A DNA stretch of 64,000 nt, taken from positions 62,001-126,000 of the forward strand of contig JAKPJF010000053.1 in assembly GCA_029554345.1 (NCBI GenBank). The letters are read 5' to 3'. How positions within the stretch are numbered: the first letter of the stretch is position 1; the number at the start of each line of letters is the position of its first letter. A model generated the notes under the pieces. It did not search any database and was not told the origin of the DNA. It saw only the letters and a list, made by a program, of their open reading frames with translations. The DNA is from Spirochaetota bacterium. GTDB taxonomy: Bacteria; Spirochaetota; UBA4802; JAFGJZ01. The position numbers were made by a program, and so were the translations under genes. Shown here in pieces: positions 18,021-26,703 of this stretch.

Positions 18021-19067
18021 TTGGAAACATTTGAAACAATTAAAAACTTTCTGATTGAAGAAAATAAATTCTCAAAAGCTGTTGTTTTTTTTACAGCCTC
18101 CGCTCTCATTTTCATTATACTTTCAGCAATAAAAAGCACTTTGAGGATGCGTCTCAAAAAGGCTGCTAAAAACAATAAAAAAATAAAACGAATTACTTCT
18201 TTTATTGCTGAAACACACTACATGCTCGTCTTCGCGGTATCATTTGAAATCGCCTCTATGTTAATCACTTTATCAAAAACTGAAAAAATGATTATCAACA
18301 CCTTTGTTATCGCATCGATTTTCCTTGAATTGGCATCTATTGCAGGAAAAAGTCTTAATCTGATTTTCTCCAAAATACATCACGGACAAAAATATAAATC
18401 CTCAGAAACTTTTTTTAATATTATTATTGTTCTTTCCAAGACAGCAATTTATTCAGCAGGATTAATAATAATTCTTTCAAATCTTGGTTTCAAAGTTTCA
18501 ACACTTGTTACGAGTCTTGGAATAACCAGTATTGCTTTTGCATTTGCTTTTCAAAATATTCTTTCTGATTTATTTTCTTCCTTTACTATATATGTTGATA
18601 AACCTTTCGTGCAAAATGATTTTATAAGATTCGATGACGTCGCAGGTACAATAATTAAAATAGGTATAAGAAGCACAAGAATATTGAGCTTAAACGGTGA
18701 AGAAATTATTCTCTCAAATAATCAGCTGACAAATAAGACCGTAAGAAATTATACAAAAATGAAAAAAAGAAGAGTACTCCTCTCACATTCAGTCTGTTAC
18801 GATACTGAAATCAGCAAGCTTGAAAAAATTCCGATAGAAATTAAAAAAATAATCGAGTCTCATAAAGACACAGAATACTCACGTTCAAATTTAAAAGAAT
18901 TATCAGATTATTCAATTATCTTTGAAACAGAATATTTTATTTCTTCTCCGGATTACGCATACTTTATGGAGATAAATGAACAAATAAATTTAGAAATTAT
19001 GAAATATTTCAAATCCAAAAAAATAGAGTTTGCATATCCGACGCAAAATATAAATATCAGAAAATAG
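18021..19067 (+). CDS. MscS-family mechanosensitive channel
   Basis: This 348-residue protein starts at TTG (18021), chosen because AGGAGA stands 7 bases upstream. Residues 1 to about 150 hold four predicted TM segments. The pore-lining helix and beta-domain entry are visible as TSLGITSIAFAFAFQNILSD, followed by YVDKPFVQNDFIRF, the classic MscS junction. The C-terminal cytosolic domain of about 150 residues is shorter than in E. coli MscK and similar to MscS. Such channels release solutes on hypo-osmotic shock. Its stop is immediately adjacent to the stop of the facing sigma factor gene. Confidence 0.92.
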   Translation: METFETIKNFLIEENKFSKAVVFFTASALIFIILSAIKSTLRMRLKKAAKNNKKIKRITSFIAETHYMLVFAVSFEIASMLITLSKTEKMIINTFVIASIFLELASIAGKSLNLIFSKIHHGQKYKSSETFFNIIIVLSKTAIYSAGLIIILSNLGFKVSTLVTSLGITSIAFAFAFQNILSDLFSSFTIYVDKPFVQNDFIRFDDVAGTIIKIGIRSTRILSLNGEEIILSNNQLTNKTVRNYTKMKKRRVLLSHSVCYDTEISKLEKIPIEIKKIIESHKDTEYSRSNLKELSDYSIIFETEYFISSPDYAYFMEINEQINLEIMKYFKSKKIEFAYPTQNINIRK

Positions 19068-19589
19068 TCATTTCACCATGTCTTCATATTCTGAAAGTTT
19101 TGTTCTCATTATTTCATTTATTTCATTAAGAACTTTTCTGCGGAAACGATAATATTTTTGCGTGTATTTGGTATTTTTTTCTTTTACTATACACGAAAGA
19201 TAGGCTTTTCTTTTTGATTGATTAAATGTTGATAGCGTAGAGTAGAATGTAGAAATTATTTCTTCACGGATAATCATATTCTCAAGATTAAAGTCATTCA
19301 GCTTCTCCATCTCCATGTATTCAATATTCTCTATCGGTTCAGAAATAATACTCGGTTTTCTCTGACGGTAGAAATCAATCAGTTTATTTTTTGCGCACAC
19401 AAATAAATATCTTTTAGAAATCGATGATTCCGGAGGCAATTCTTTCTTCTTTGCGAAAAGATTTAAAAATATTTCCTGAGCAATTTCTTCAGCTGTTTGT
19501 GAATTATGAATTTTCTTGCAGATGAATCCGACAATATCGCTGAAGTAATTTCGATAAAGCAGATCAAAACGTTTTTCATAGCTTTTCAA
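19068..19589 (-). CDS. Sigma-70 family (ECF-like) sigma factor with divergent region 4
   Basis: This 173-residue protein starts at TTG, preceded by AAGGGGAC. Region 2 is clear: LLYRNYFSDIVGFICKK, then TAEEIAQEIFLNLF and the DNA-melting segment RYLFVCAKNKLIDFYRQRK. The C-terminal part should contain the -35 binding helix-turn-helix, but instead of the usual 'SYKEIA...GTVKSR' pattern it reads KNTKYTQKYYRFRRKVLNEI, so promoter recognition is likely unusual. No anti-sigma factor gene is adjacent. The stop abuts the MscS gene stop with no gap. Confidence 0.82.
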   Translation of the reverse strand: MKSYEKRFDLLYRNYFSDIVGFICKKIHNSQTAEEIAQEIFLNLFAKKKELPPESSISKRYLFVCAKNKLIDFYRQRKPSIISEPIENIEYMEMEKLNDFNLENMIIREEIISTFYSTLSTFNQSKRKAYLSCIVKEKNTKYTQKYYRFRRKVLNEINEIMRTKLSEYEDMVK

Positions 19590-19805
19590 TTTAGTTGTCC
19601 CCTTTCAATACAATTTATAATATTATATACGGAAAATAAATGGGTATTTATCATCGTTTTATTAAGTTTTTTCATTTTTTTTTTAAATATGGCTTTACAT
19701 CACTCATATTTTTACATCTATGAAATACTTTTTAATTTTACTAATTACAAATCAAGATTGGAAGCAAATAGAAGGGCTTATATTTAAAATTATAGATAGA
19801 AGAAA

Positions 19806-19844
19806 TATAATAAAACACCGCCTGTAAGGCGGTGTTTTATTATA
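19806..19844 (-). terminator. Strong terminator of fusA (bidirectional)
   Basis: Arms 19806-19822 and 19828-19844 are perfect 17-bp complements around a 5-base loop, with a GC-rich core (ACCGCC/GGCGGT) flanked by A and T runs on both sides. It begins immediately after the fusA stop codon at 19845. The symmetric A/T flanks would let it work in either direction, which also insulates the region upstream of the sigma factor gene. Confidence 0.9.
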
Positions 19845-21932
19845 TCAATCGGCTTTGTTGCCTTTTGCACGTTTTTCAGCAGCAGCTTTAACTACTTTTT
19901 CCTGAACGTCTTTTGGAACCTGCTCGTAAGCATGAAATTCCATTGAATAGTTCGCTCTTCCGCTTGAAAGTGATCTGAGAGTAGTTGCATAACCGAACAT
20001 TTCAACAAGAGGTGCTTTCGCATCAACTTTCTGAGAACCTTTTCTGAATCTTCTCATGTCGCCGATCTTGCCTCTTCTTCTGTTTAGGTCTCCGATTACA
20101 TCACCGATATAATCATCCGGTGTATTTACTTCAACTTTCATTACCGGCTCAAGAAGAATCGGATCAGCTTTTAGAAAAGCCTGTTTAAAACACATTGAAG
20201 CACAAAGTCTGAACGCCATATCCGATGAATCGACTGCATGGAAACTACCGTCTATCAGAATAGCTTTAACGTCAAGAACCTGGAAGCCCGCAAGAATACC
20301 TTCATCCATAGTTGCTTCAAGACCTTTTCTAACTGAAGGAATATATTCCTGAGGAATTGCTCCTCCCTTAATCATATCAACAAACTCGAAACCCTTACCC
20401 GGATTAGGCTCAAAACGGATGGTACAGTTTGCGAACATACCTTTACCACCGGTCTGCTTAGCAAATTTATAAGAATTTTCAACAGGAGTCTTCATTGTTT
20501 CTCTGAATGCTACAGCCGGTTCTCCGACATCAACTATCAGACCATACTCTTCTTTCAGACGGTCAACCATGATCTCAAGGTGAAGCTCTCCCATACCCGC
20601 GATAACCGTTTCATTTGATTCTTCATCAACACGAGTCTTAAATGAAGGGTCTTCAGTTGAAAGTCTGTTAAGAGCAAAACCAAGCTTCTCTTCATCTTTC
20701 TTACTCTGCGGAGTAATCTTCATTTCAATAACCGCAGGCGGAATATGAATTTTTTCAAGAATTACAGGATTATCCTGATCACAAAGAGTATCGCCTGTTT
20801 TAGTGTCTTTCATACCGATAAGTGCAACGATTTCGCCGGCACCTGCAGATGTAAGTTCTTCTCTGTCTTTCGCATGAATTCTAAGAATTCGTCCTATTCT
20901 CTCTTTCTTTCCTTTTGTTGAATTAAGTACAGTTATACCGCTTTCAAGTTTTCCGGAATAAATTCGAATAAATGTCTGCTGACCAACATAAGGGTCATTT
21001 ATAAGCTTGAACGCAAGCGCACAAAAAGGATCGGACTCAACAGGATGTCTTGTATGAGATTTTGAAGGATCATTAATATCCTGTCCGTGCACAGAACCAA
21101 TATCAACAGGAGAAGGAAGATAATCAAGAACAGCATCAAGATATTCTTCTACACCTTTGTTTTTATATGAAGATGCGCAGAAAACGGGAGTAATATTCTG
21201 ATTTATAGTAACAGTTCTCGCAGCTTTTTTAAGTTCATCATATCCGATTTCTTCTTCTGCAAGATACTTTTCCATGATTGCGTCATTGAAATCTGCAATT
21301 TTTTCGATCATGTTCTTTCTTGCAGCTTCGGCTTCAGCTTTCATGTCTTCAGGAATATCTTTTTCTTCTCTTTTCAATTCAGCCGGATAATAAACAGCCT
21401 TCATTTTCATAAGGTCTATTACACCCTGAAAATTATCTTCAGCTCCGATTGGCAGCTGAAAAGGAACTGCATTGGCATCAAGATATTTATTCAGCTGGCC
21501 GACAACTTCCATAAAATCAGAACCGACACGGTCCATTTTATTGACAAGTGCTATTCTTGGAACTTTATAACGGTCAGCCTGATTCCAAACTGTTTCAGAC
21601 TGAGGCTCAACACCGCCCACTGCACAGAAAAGACCTATAAGACCGTCAATTACGCGCATTGAACGCTCAACTTCAACGGTAAAGTCAACGTGACCCGGAG
21701 TATCGATGATGTTAATCTGATGATCTTTCCACTTTGTTGTAATTGCTGCAGAAGCGATCGTAATACCTCTTTCCTGCTCCTGCTTCATGAAGTCGGTAGT
21801 TGCCGCTCCGTCATGAACTTCTCCGAGTTCTCTATTTACACCTGTGTAAAAAAGAATTCGCTCAGTAGTAGTTGTTTTTCCCGCGTCAATATGCGCGGCA
21901 ATACCGATATTTCTAAGTTTCGAAAGCGGCAT
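19845..21932 (-). CDS. fusA: Translation elongation factor G
   Basis: EF-G is the GTPase that drives ribosomal translocation. The protein is 695 residues, normal length. The GTPase motifs are [12 protein letters not shown] (G1, about 13-24), DTPGH (G3) and NKMD (G4), followed by the domain III-V order with GMGELHLEI in domain III. GTGAGGGAAAA lies before the ATG. It is monocistronic: a strong terminator follows, and the upstream membrane gene is separated by 150 bases. The str-operon neighbours rpsL, rpsG and tuf are absent, so fusA is detached from its usual operon, as happens in some spirochaetes. Confidence 0.97.
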   Translation of the reverse strand: MPLSKLRNIGIAAHIDAGKTTTTERILFYTGVNRELGEVHDGAATTDFMKQEQERGITIASAAITTKWKDHQINIIDTPGHVDFTVEVERSMRVIDGLIGLFCAVGGVEPQSETVWNQADRYKVPRIALVNKMDRVGSDFMEVVGQLNKYLDANAVPFQLPIGAEDNFQGVIDLMKMKAVYYPAELKREEKDIPEDMKAEAEAARKNMIEKIADFNDAIMEKYLAEEEIGYDELKKAARTVTINQNITPVFCASSYKNKGVEEYLDAVLDYLPSPVDIGSVHGQDINDPSKSHTRHPVESDPFCALAFKLINDPYVGQQTFIRIYSGKLESGITVLNSTKGKKERIGRILRIHAKDREELTSAGAGEIVALIGMKDTKTGDTLCDQDNPVILEKIHIPPAVIEMKITPQSKKDEEKLGFALNRLSTEDPSFKTRVDEESNETVIAGMGELHLEIMVDRLKEEYGLIVDVGEPAVAFRETMKTPVENSYKFAKQTGGKGMFANCTIRFEPNPGKGFEFVDMIKGGAIPQEYIPSVRKGLEATMDEGILAGFQVLDVKAILIDGSFHAVDSSDMAFRLCASMCFKQAFLKADPILLEPVMKVEVNTPDDYIGDVIGDLNRRRGKIGDMRRFRKGSQKVDAKAPLVEMFGYATTLRSLSSGRANYSMEFHAYEQVPKDVQEKVVKAAAEKRAKGNKAD

Positions 21933-22021
21933 TTTTCCCTCACTATTAAATGTTAATTAAAAAATTTCCTGTTTGATATTAAATCATCATAGGATATCAA
22001 CACAAAGTTGTATTCAATCTG

Positions 22022-22052
22022 ACCATACTCTTTTCGCGGCAGGGTTTGTCAA
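22022..22052 (-). promoter_or_regulatory. Promoter candidate for fusA
   Basis: Read leftward, TTGACA (22052-22047) is followed after a 19-base spacer by TATGGT (22027-22022). The -35 box is perfect, but the -10 box is weak and the spacing long. The inferred leader to fusA is about 80 bases. Confidence 0.35.
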
Positions 22053-22082
22053 TTTTTTTTTAATACCGATTCAGTGCCAAAA

Positions 22083-22850
22083 CTATTTCGCACTACTTCT
22101 TTTAGACAGCAAAAATTGTAAAAATAACATACCTGCAATTATAATAAAAACAACCGAATAAATAAAAGCAAAAGTCTCAGGGGTAAAACAATCCGGAAAT
22201 GAATAAGCATATTCATAGCGAATTACAAAGCTCTTAATTATAACCGGGATTTGATGAATAAACGCAACAAAAATTACCAATGTAAAGGAAACAGCTCTTT
22301 GAAGAAACAGAACACTTTGAAGAATTATTGATTTATTTTTACGGGGAACCTGATTCATTATGAAATATATTAAAACCGTTAAAGGGCCCAGCATTTTCCA
22401 GGCATACGCACTGAAAGAATAAATAAAAACAGAATAATTCCACAACAGCAAATTATTTAAAAATTCTATATCATACTTGTCGCCCAGATAGGCGAGAAAT
22501 CCATCTCTTGGAGAAAAAAATAAATCAAAAATAACCGCAGTAATATCAGGCGGAAGCAAAAGAGGAACAGCCGACAAACAAACAACAATAATTCCCGGCT
22601 TGATATTAAACCTATAAAAAAACAATACAGTAAAAAAGCTTAATATAAATACTATAAAGAAAAAGGTAAAGAAATATAAAGCAAATATATCAGCGTCAGA
22701 CGAAAATATACTTACAACACTGATTGTTCTCAAAGAAAAAAAGAGTCCCGCAAGAAAAACAGCAGCGCAGAGAACGGCTGTAACATTGAAAATTTTCCTT
22801 TTCAATACTGTTATCAATTTCTTTGTTTTTATAACCATAAAAGCCATCAT
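22083..22850 (-). CDS. Polytopic membrane protein of unknown function
   Basis: This 255-residue protein has about six to seven predicted TM segments (for example about 23-40, 55-80, 88-108, 139-165, 180-200 and 230-250). It has short loops and no recognisable catalytic motif. The first loop after TM3 has FSPRDGFLAYLGDKYD. It faces fusA downstream, with 150 bases between, and is divergent from the lipoprotein gene at 22966. The start is one of two adjacent ATG codons (22850 or 22847) with a poor ribosome site. Confidence 0.65.
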   Translation of the reverse strand: MMAFMVIKTKKLITVLKRKIFNVTAVLCAAVFLAGLFFSLRTISVVSIFSSDADIFALYFFTFFFIVFILSFFTVLFFYRFNIKPGIIVVCLSAVPLLLPPDITAVIFDLFFSPRDGFLAYLGDKYDIEFLNNLLLWNYSVFIYSFSAYAWKMLGPLTVLIYFIMNQVPRKNKSIILQSVLFLQRAVSFTLVIFVAFIHQIPVIIKSFVIRYEYAYSFPDCFTPETFAFIYSVVFIIIAGMLFLQFLLSKRSSAK

Positions 22851-22965
22851 TTAACCAAAATAATTGCAATCAAGAACTTTTTATCTTTACAGATTAATCA
22901 AAAGAATTATGATTTCTACGATACAGATATTTTCTGTAACTATTATAATATTAACGGCTTTACTG

Positions 22966-23751
22966 ATGTTTACAAAAACAATTATTCTATTTGTTTCTTT
23001 ATTTTCAGCTTTGTCATGCGCAGGCATTGAAAAAAAAACTAATGATGTCAATTTCGCTCTTGTCGCAAATACCCGTCCGGAATCAGCTTTTAAGACAAAT
23101 CCGGCCGAACTGGCAAAACTTATTGATTCAATCAATAAAGAAAACCCGACATTTCTGATTCATCTCGGAAATTTGATTCAGGGCGGTTTATCAAAAAGCG
23201 GAATTATAAAAAATGATGTTGAAAATCAGCTGGATTCTGCAAAAAAAGAATTCTCACGTTTCAGATCCATCGCATATTTTATACCTTCAGAACACGATAA
23301 GTTCGATGACAGTTTTGATCTTTTCAATAAAAGAGAAAATCATGGAGAATATTTTTCATTTAATTACGGAACTCTGCATTTTATCGCGCTAAACGCTTCA
23401 AATTCAGGAAGAATTATCACCGAAGACCAGTTAATCTGGCTGAAGTCAGACATTCAAAAATACAAAAATTCAAAAATAATTATATTTTCAAAAATACCTT
23501 TTTTCGCTCCGCCGAACACCAAAACACAGACTATCGCCAATCCTTCAGAAGCCCACAGTATTCTTTTAAAATATAACGTTATCGCAGTTATTTCCTCAGA
23601 ATCAGGTTCTGAATACGATATTAATAAAGACGGAGTCCGCCATATCAATCTCCCGCTTCCATCCATTGATGATAAACGTAAAAAATACGATTACTATATA
23701 ATTCAAATACTCAACGGCAAACTATCAACTGAAGGAAAAATAATAAAATGA
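22966..23751 (+). CDS. Lipoprotein with metallophosphoesterase fold but lost metal ligands
   Basis: From the ATG at 22966 the product (261 residues) opens with a lipoprotein signal (MFTKTIILFVSLFSALSC, lipid on Cys18). A TTG at 22864 and an ATG at 22909 are alternative starts, but the later one leaves room for a promoter. The chain follows a purple-acid-phosphatase-like layout: FALVANTR where DTH is expected, HLGNL for GDL, PSEHD for GNHD, FSKIP for HHP, and SSESGS for GHxH. The linking segments YFSFNYGTLHFIALNAS and EDQLIWLKSDI are well kept. It is therefore probably a non-catalytic surface or periplasmic binding protein. Its stop overlaps the next gene by 4 bases. Confidence 0.75.
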   Translation: MFTKTIILFVSLFSALSCAGIEKKTNDVNFALVANTRPESAFKTNPAELAKLIDSINKENPTFLIHLGNLIQGGLSKSGIIKNDVENQLDSAKKEFSRFRSIAYFIPSEHDKFDDSFDLFNKRENHGEYFSFNYGTLHFIALNASNSGRIITEDQLIWLKSDIQKYKNSKIIIFSKIPFFAPPNTKTQTIANPSEAHSILLKYNVIAVISSESGSEYDINKDGVRHINLPLPSIDDKRKKYDYYIIQILNGKLSTEGKIIK

Positions 23752-24704
23752 GTCTTCTTGAAGTCAAATCACTTTATGCAGGTTTCAGAATAAGAGACAA
23801 ACTGTATCCCGCGGCCAGAGATATCTCTTTTACTCTTGATAAAGGTCACGCGTTGGGTCTAATCGGAGAAAGCGGATGCGGAAAAACAGTTACAGCTTAT
23901 TCTATTATGCGGCTTCTTCAGAATCCCGGTGAAATAATATCCGGATCGGTATATTATAAAGATGAGGACCTTCTGCAATGCAGCGAAGCTGAGATGCGCC
24001 TGAAAAGAGGAAAAGAAATTTCAATGATATTTCAGGAGCCGTCAACAGCTCTTGATCCCTGCTACACAGCAGGATATCAAATATCTGAAACAATTCTCGC
24101 CCATCAGAATATTTCAAAAAAAGAAGCACGTAACAAAGCCATAGAACTTATTGACAGCATGAAAATTCCTGATCCCGTAAAAATATACTCATGCTATCCG
24201 CACGAACTATCCGGCGGCATGCAGCAGAGAATTATGATTGCATCAGCACTTGCTTCCGGCTCTTCCCTTATGATTGCAGATGAACCTACAACAGCACTGG
24301 ATGTAACCGTTCAGTCGCAAATATTATCAATATTAAAAAGCAAGGTTAAAAACGAAGGGCTTTCATTGATATTTATTTCACACGATCTCGGCATTACGGC
24401 AAATCTTTGTGAACGTACTGCTGTTTTATATGCCGGCGAAATCGTTGAAATTGGATATTCAGAAACAATTTTCTCTGATCCGATGCACCCTTACACACAA
24501 GCTCTCATCGAATCAATTCCTGCACAAAACTGCAAAGAAAAACTCTTGAATCCTATACAGGGAAACGTTCCGCCTATAGACTATGAAACAATGGGCTGCC
24601 GTTTTTACGACAGATGCAGAGAACGCAGTCAGGAATGTCTCGAAAAAAAGGTTTTGCTTGAAGAAAAGAAAAAAAATCATTCGGCAAGATGCATAAAAAA
24701 ATGA
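23748..24704 (+). CDS. Oligopeptide/dipeptide-type ABC transporter ATPase, unpaired
   Basis: This 318-residue subunit is of the OppD/DppD type: Walker A GESGCGKT, signature LSGGMQQRI, Walker B LMIADEPTTALD, and the C-terminal oligopeptide-transporter extension with CRFYDRCRERSQEC. These residues place it as an importer ATPase for peptides or nickel. The second ATPase (OppF), both permeases and the binding protein are not adjacent. It is coupled by a 4-base overlap to the dead-phosphoesterase lipoprotein gene, which may be its substrate-handling partner. That link is inferred from the overlap only. Confidence 0.92.
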   Translation: MSLLEVKSLYAGFRIRDKLYPAARDISFTLDKGHALGLIGESGCGKTVTAYSIMRLLQNPGEIISGSVYYKDEDLLQCSEAEMRLKRGKEISMIFQEPSTALDPCYTAGYQISETILAHQNISKKEARNKAIELIDSMKIPDPVKIYSCYPHELSGGMQQRIMIASALASGSSLMIADEPTTALDVTVQSQILSILKSKVKNEGLSLIFISHDLGITANLCERTAVLYAGEIVEIGYSETIFSDPMHPYTQALIESIPAQNCKEKLLNPIQGNVPPIDYETMGCRFYDRCRERSQECLEKKVLLEEKKKNHSARCIKK

Positions 24705-24726
24705 GAGGAAGCATGGGCTTCCTCTC
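24695..24726 (-). terminator. Intrinsic terminator of the small cysteine-rich gene
   Basis: The perfect 10-bp stem at 24703-24712 and 24717-24726 (GAGAGGAAGC with loop ATGG) is followed, reading leftward, by seven T residues (24701-24695). This is a textbook rho-independent terminator for the leftward gene at 24750-24944. It overlaps the stop codon of the rightward ABC ATPase gene. On the plus strand the stem has no T-run. Confidence 0.8.
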
Positions 24727-24749
24727 TAAGTAAAAGGTCTATTGGAATA

Positions 24750-24944
24750 TTAGTAGGCCAACTTAATTTTATAGACGCTTTCAACAGCAGAAAGAATTGC
24801 CTTACGGCTGTTATCATCTGCGCTTGTAAGCATGTCAAACACTTCTGATCTAGTATAAGAAATATCAAAGTGCTCGCAATTTCCGAGTCCTTTATCTCCG
24901 CAGAAGCTTCTATTGCAACAGTCTTTACAAAGTGATTTATTCAT
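24750..24944 (-). CDS. Small cysteine-rich protein under a sigma-54 promoter
   Basis: The protein is 64 residues from the ATG at 24944, which has GGAGGAAAAT directly before it; an ATG four codons upstream is rejected. The N-terminal third has C-x2-CC-x4-C-x7-C (Cys6, 9, 10, 15, 23), suggestive of a metal or Fe-S site. The remainder is a soluble helical tail (SEVFDMLTSADDNSRKAILS). The gene is monocistronic: sigma-54 promoter 25 bases upstream, intrinsic terminator 24 bases downstream. I do not recognise the family. Separate control by sigma-54 suggests a specific stress or nutrient condition. Confidence 0.75.
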   Translation of the reverse strand: MNKSLCKDCCNRSFCGDKGLGNCEHFDISYTRSEVFDMLTSADDNSRKAILSAVESVYKIKLAY

Positions 24945-24979
24945 ATTTTCCTCCAATTTCTTAAGTACACTTAATATAA

Positions 24980-24996
24980 AGCAATATTCGTGCCAA
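24980..24996 (-). promoter_or_regulatory. Sigma-54 (RpoN) promoter
   Basis: Reading leftward the sequence is TTGGCACGAATATTGCT, which matches the YTGGCACGrNNNTTGCW consensus at every fixed position, with GG at -24 and GC at -12 in correct spacing. Transcription should begin near 24969, placing the small cysteine-rich gene (ATG at 24944) on a 25-base leader that contains its ribosome site. A palindrome TGCCAA-CTT-TTGGCA (24991-25005) overlaps the -24 element. No enhancer-binding protein gene lies in the window. Confidence 0.85.
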
Positions 24997-25155
24997 CTTT
25001 TGGCAATTTAAGCTTAGCAAAAATTATGCGTTTAGGAGGTTGTTTATGAACATTTTATATTATTTGAATATTTTTTATCATTATTTTTAACAATATGTGA
25101 ACACATTTCATTTTTTGTTAATTTATTTACAATTCTATTAACGTGTGAATTAATA

Positions 25156-26448
25156 TCATTGTATCTTTTTTGCAACACAATCCGGCAGTTGCGCTTTAAC
25201 ATCTTTCTCAACGCAGTCTTCAATCTCTTTTATGGATGACTGAATTTCTTTTTGCAAAAAATGATTTCTATAAAGAGTCGGAGTCATACCAAACTTCTTT
25301 TTAAATGCCGTATTGAACACAGACTTGGAATTAAAACCCGAATCAAGACTCGCATGAAGAATATTTAATTCTTTTTCAGTATTCGAAATAATCCCCGCAG
25401 CAAAGTCTATTCTGTAATCATTAACAAAATTAAAGAAATTCTTACCGAAAGTATCATTTATTATTTGTGAAATGTTATGTGTTGACACATCTATTTTTCG
25501 GGAAAAGTCTTTTATAGAAAAATCAGGATCAAGATAAGGTTTTTCCACATCCATGCAGTGATTTATACGCTTCAGATATTCTTCTTTAAGAGATTCGGAT
25601 ATCACATTTTTCCGGTATTTCGCATACCCATGCACTTCTCCTGCATAATCCGGATTTATTAGTCCGTTTGGATAATTATCAGGTGAAACTTTTCCAAGAA
25701 TATAATAACCGGCCGAATAGATAGAAATTACAGTAATAAATGAATTAACCAGGGACAATATCTCCGGAAAAAAAGGTATCTTTATTATATGGAAAAAAGT
25801 CCAGAAATGAGCAAATGATTCTATATAATAGAAATTAAGGGAAAGGAATGGAAGAAGCCAAAGAATAAAAACTGCAAACAAAAAAACAAGAAGCCAAGTT
25901 GTCGAAGCCCTTTTCATCCCAGGAAAAATTATTTTTTGTCTGCTTCGGTATCTAAAGACTTCCTTTAGAGAAAAAGCAAGATAACTGAATATAATTACAT
26001 ACTTTATATTCTGTGAATAAAACCTGAAACGAGTGATACCGCTTTCATCAAAATCAATAATAGAGTATGTTCCATATCCAAGATAGTGAGTGTTAAAAAA
26101 CAAACTGATGCCGAAAAAGACAAGTGCCGGAACGAAATGAATTAAATCTACGGATCTTAATCGTATATTCTTGCCAAAAAGAAAGCGTACATATAGGAGA
26201 ATCAGATATCCGTATAAAAATCCTAGTGTATCTTTCACTAAAAACAAAGGAAGATAATCAGACCACATGTGAGCCTTATAAACATAATGAAGTGCAAGCT
26301 CATAAGAAATAAACAGTATCAAAAAGGAAAAAACCCTGTCGGATCTCGACCTGCGAAAGAGCAGAAAAAATAAAAAAATACCCTGGGCTGAACCCAAAAG
26401 ACAGAATTGAGTAATTATACCATTTATTAATACAAATCTTTCAAACAT
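25156..26448 (-). CDS. Membrane-bound AraC-family transcription regulator
   Basis: This 430-residue protein has residues 1 to about 245 forming seven or eight TM segments (first about 9-28). Residues about 305-410 form an AraC double helix-turn-helix: FSIKDFSRKIDVSTHNISQI, then LHASLDSGFNSKSVFNTAFK followed by FGMTPTLYRNHF, the second-HTH signature. Membrane-anchored AraC regulators of this layout are common in Leptospira and Bacteroidetes and are thought to sense envelope or extracellular signals. It is divergent from the carbohydrate locus at 26.6 kb, across about 145 bases, and is its most likely regulator. Confidence 0.88.
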   Translation of the reverse strand: MFERFVLINGIITQFCLLGSAQGIFLFFLLFRRSRSDRVFSFLILFISYELALHYVYKAHMWSDYLPLFLVKDTLGFLYGYLILLYVRFLFGKNIRLRSVDLIHFVPALVFFGISLFFNTHYLGYGTYSIIDFDESGITRFRFYSQNIKYVIIFSYLAFSLKEVFRYRSRQKIIFPGMKRASTTWLLVFLFAVFILWLLPFLSLNFYYIESFAHFWTFFHIIKIPFFPEILSLVNSFITVISIYSAGYYILGKVSPDNYPNGLINPDYAGEVHGYAKYRKNVISESLKEEYLKRINHCMDVEKPYLDPDFSIKDFSRKIDVSTHNISQIINDTFGKNFFNFVNDYRIDFAAGIISNTEKELNILHASLDSGFNSKSVFNTAFKKKFGMTPTLYRNHFLQKEIQSSIKEIEDCVEKDVKAQLPDCVAKKIQ

Positions 26449-26592
26449 ATCTACAACTAAACTGGACTATATTTATTAAATAAAGCATTTTATATAATTT
26501 TCATTTCTAACAGGGCAGAATAATCCTATTTTTTAAAAATATCTAAAAAAAGCCATATTTTAACGTTTACTTATGAATGGTCGGAGTACTTT

Positions 26593-26703
26593 ATGGCACA
26601 TGATCCTTTTTTTTCGTTCTGTCTTATAAGATTGAACGACAAATTTTTTAAAATAAGTATGCTTAGACAGATTAAGCTCACAACCCGAGGAAATTGCCGA
26701 TGA
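26593..26703 (+). CDS. 36-residue ORF coupled to the ABC permease gene
   Basis: An ATG at 26593 follows GGAG at six bases. The 36-codon frame ends in TGA at 26701-26703, overlapping the permease ATG at 26700 (ATGA). The peptide contains two Cys and several Phe and basic residues (MAHDPFFSFCLIRLNDKFF at its start) and has no obvious TM helix. The good ribosome site plus exact stop-start overlap suggest a translated leader or small protein that couples translation into the permease gene. It could still be a chance frame. Confidence 0.45.
   Translation: MAHDPFFSFCLIRLNDKFFKISMLRQIKLTTRGNCR

Noticed and set aside
19506-19787. 93-codon plus-strand frame overlapping the sigma factor start and the gap before the fusA terminator
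   Set aside because: Antisense to the conserved region 2 of the sigma factor, no Shine-Dalgarno sequence, and low-complexity hydrophobic composition expected from AT-rich DNA.
25046-25090. 14-codon plus-strand ORF behind a strong AGGAGGT site
   Set aside because: The ribosome site is good, but the peptide is only Phe/Tyr/Ile/Asn-rich AT-derived sequence and no gene follows on this strand; kept only as a note.
26591-26606. TGGCAC resembling a second sigma-54 element
   Set aside because: No TTGC follows at the required spacing, and the sequence is the start of the 36-codon ORF.
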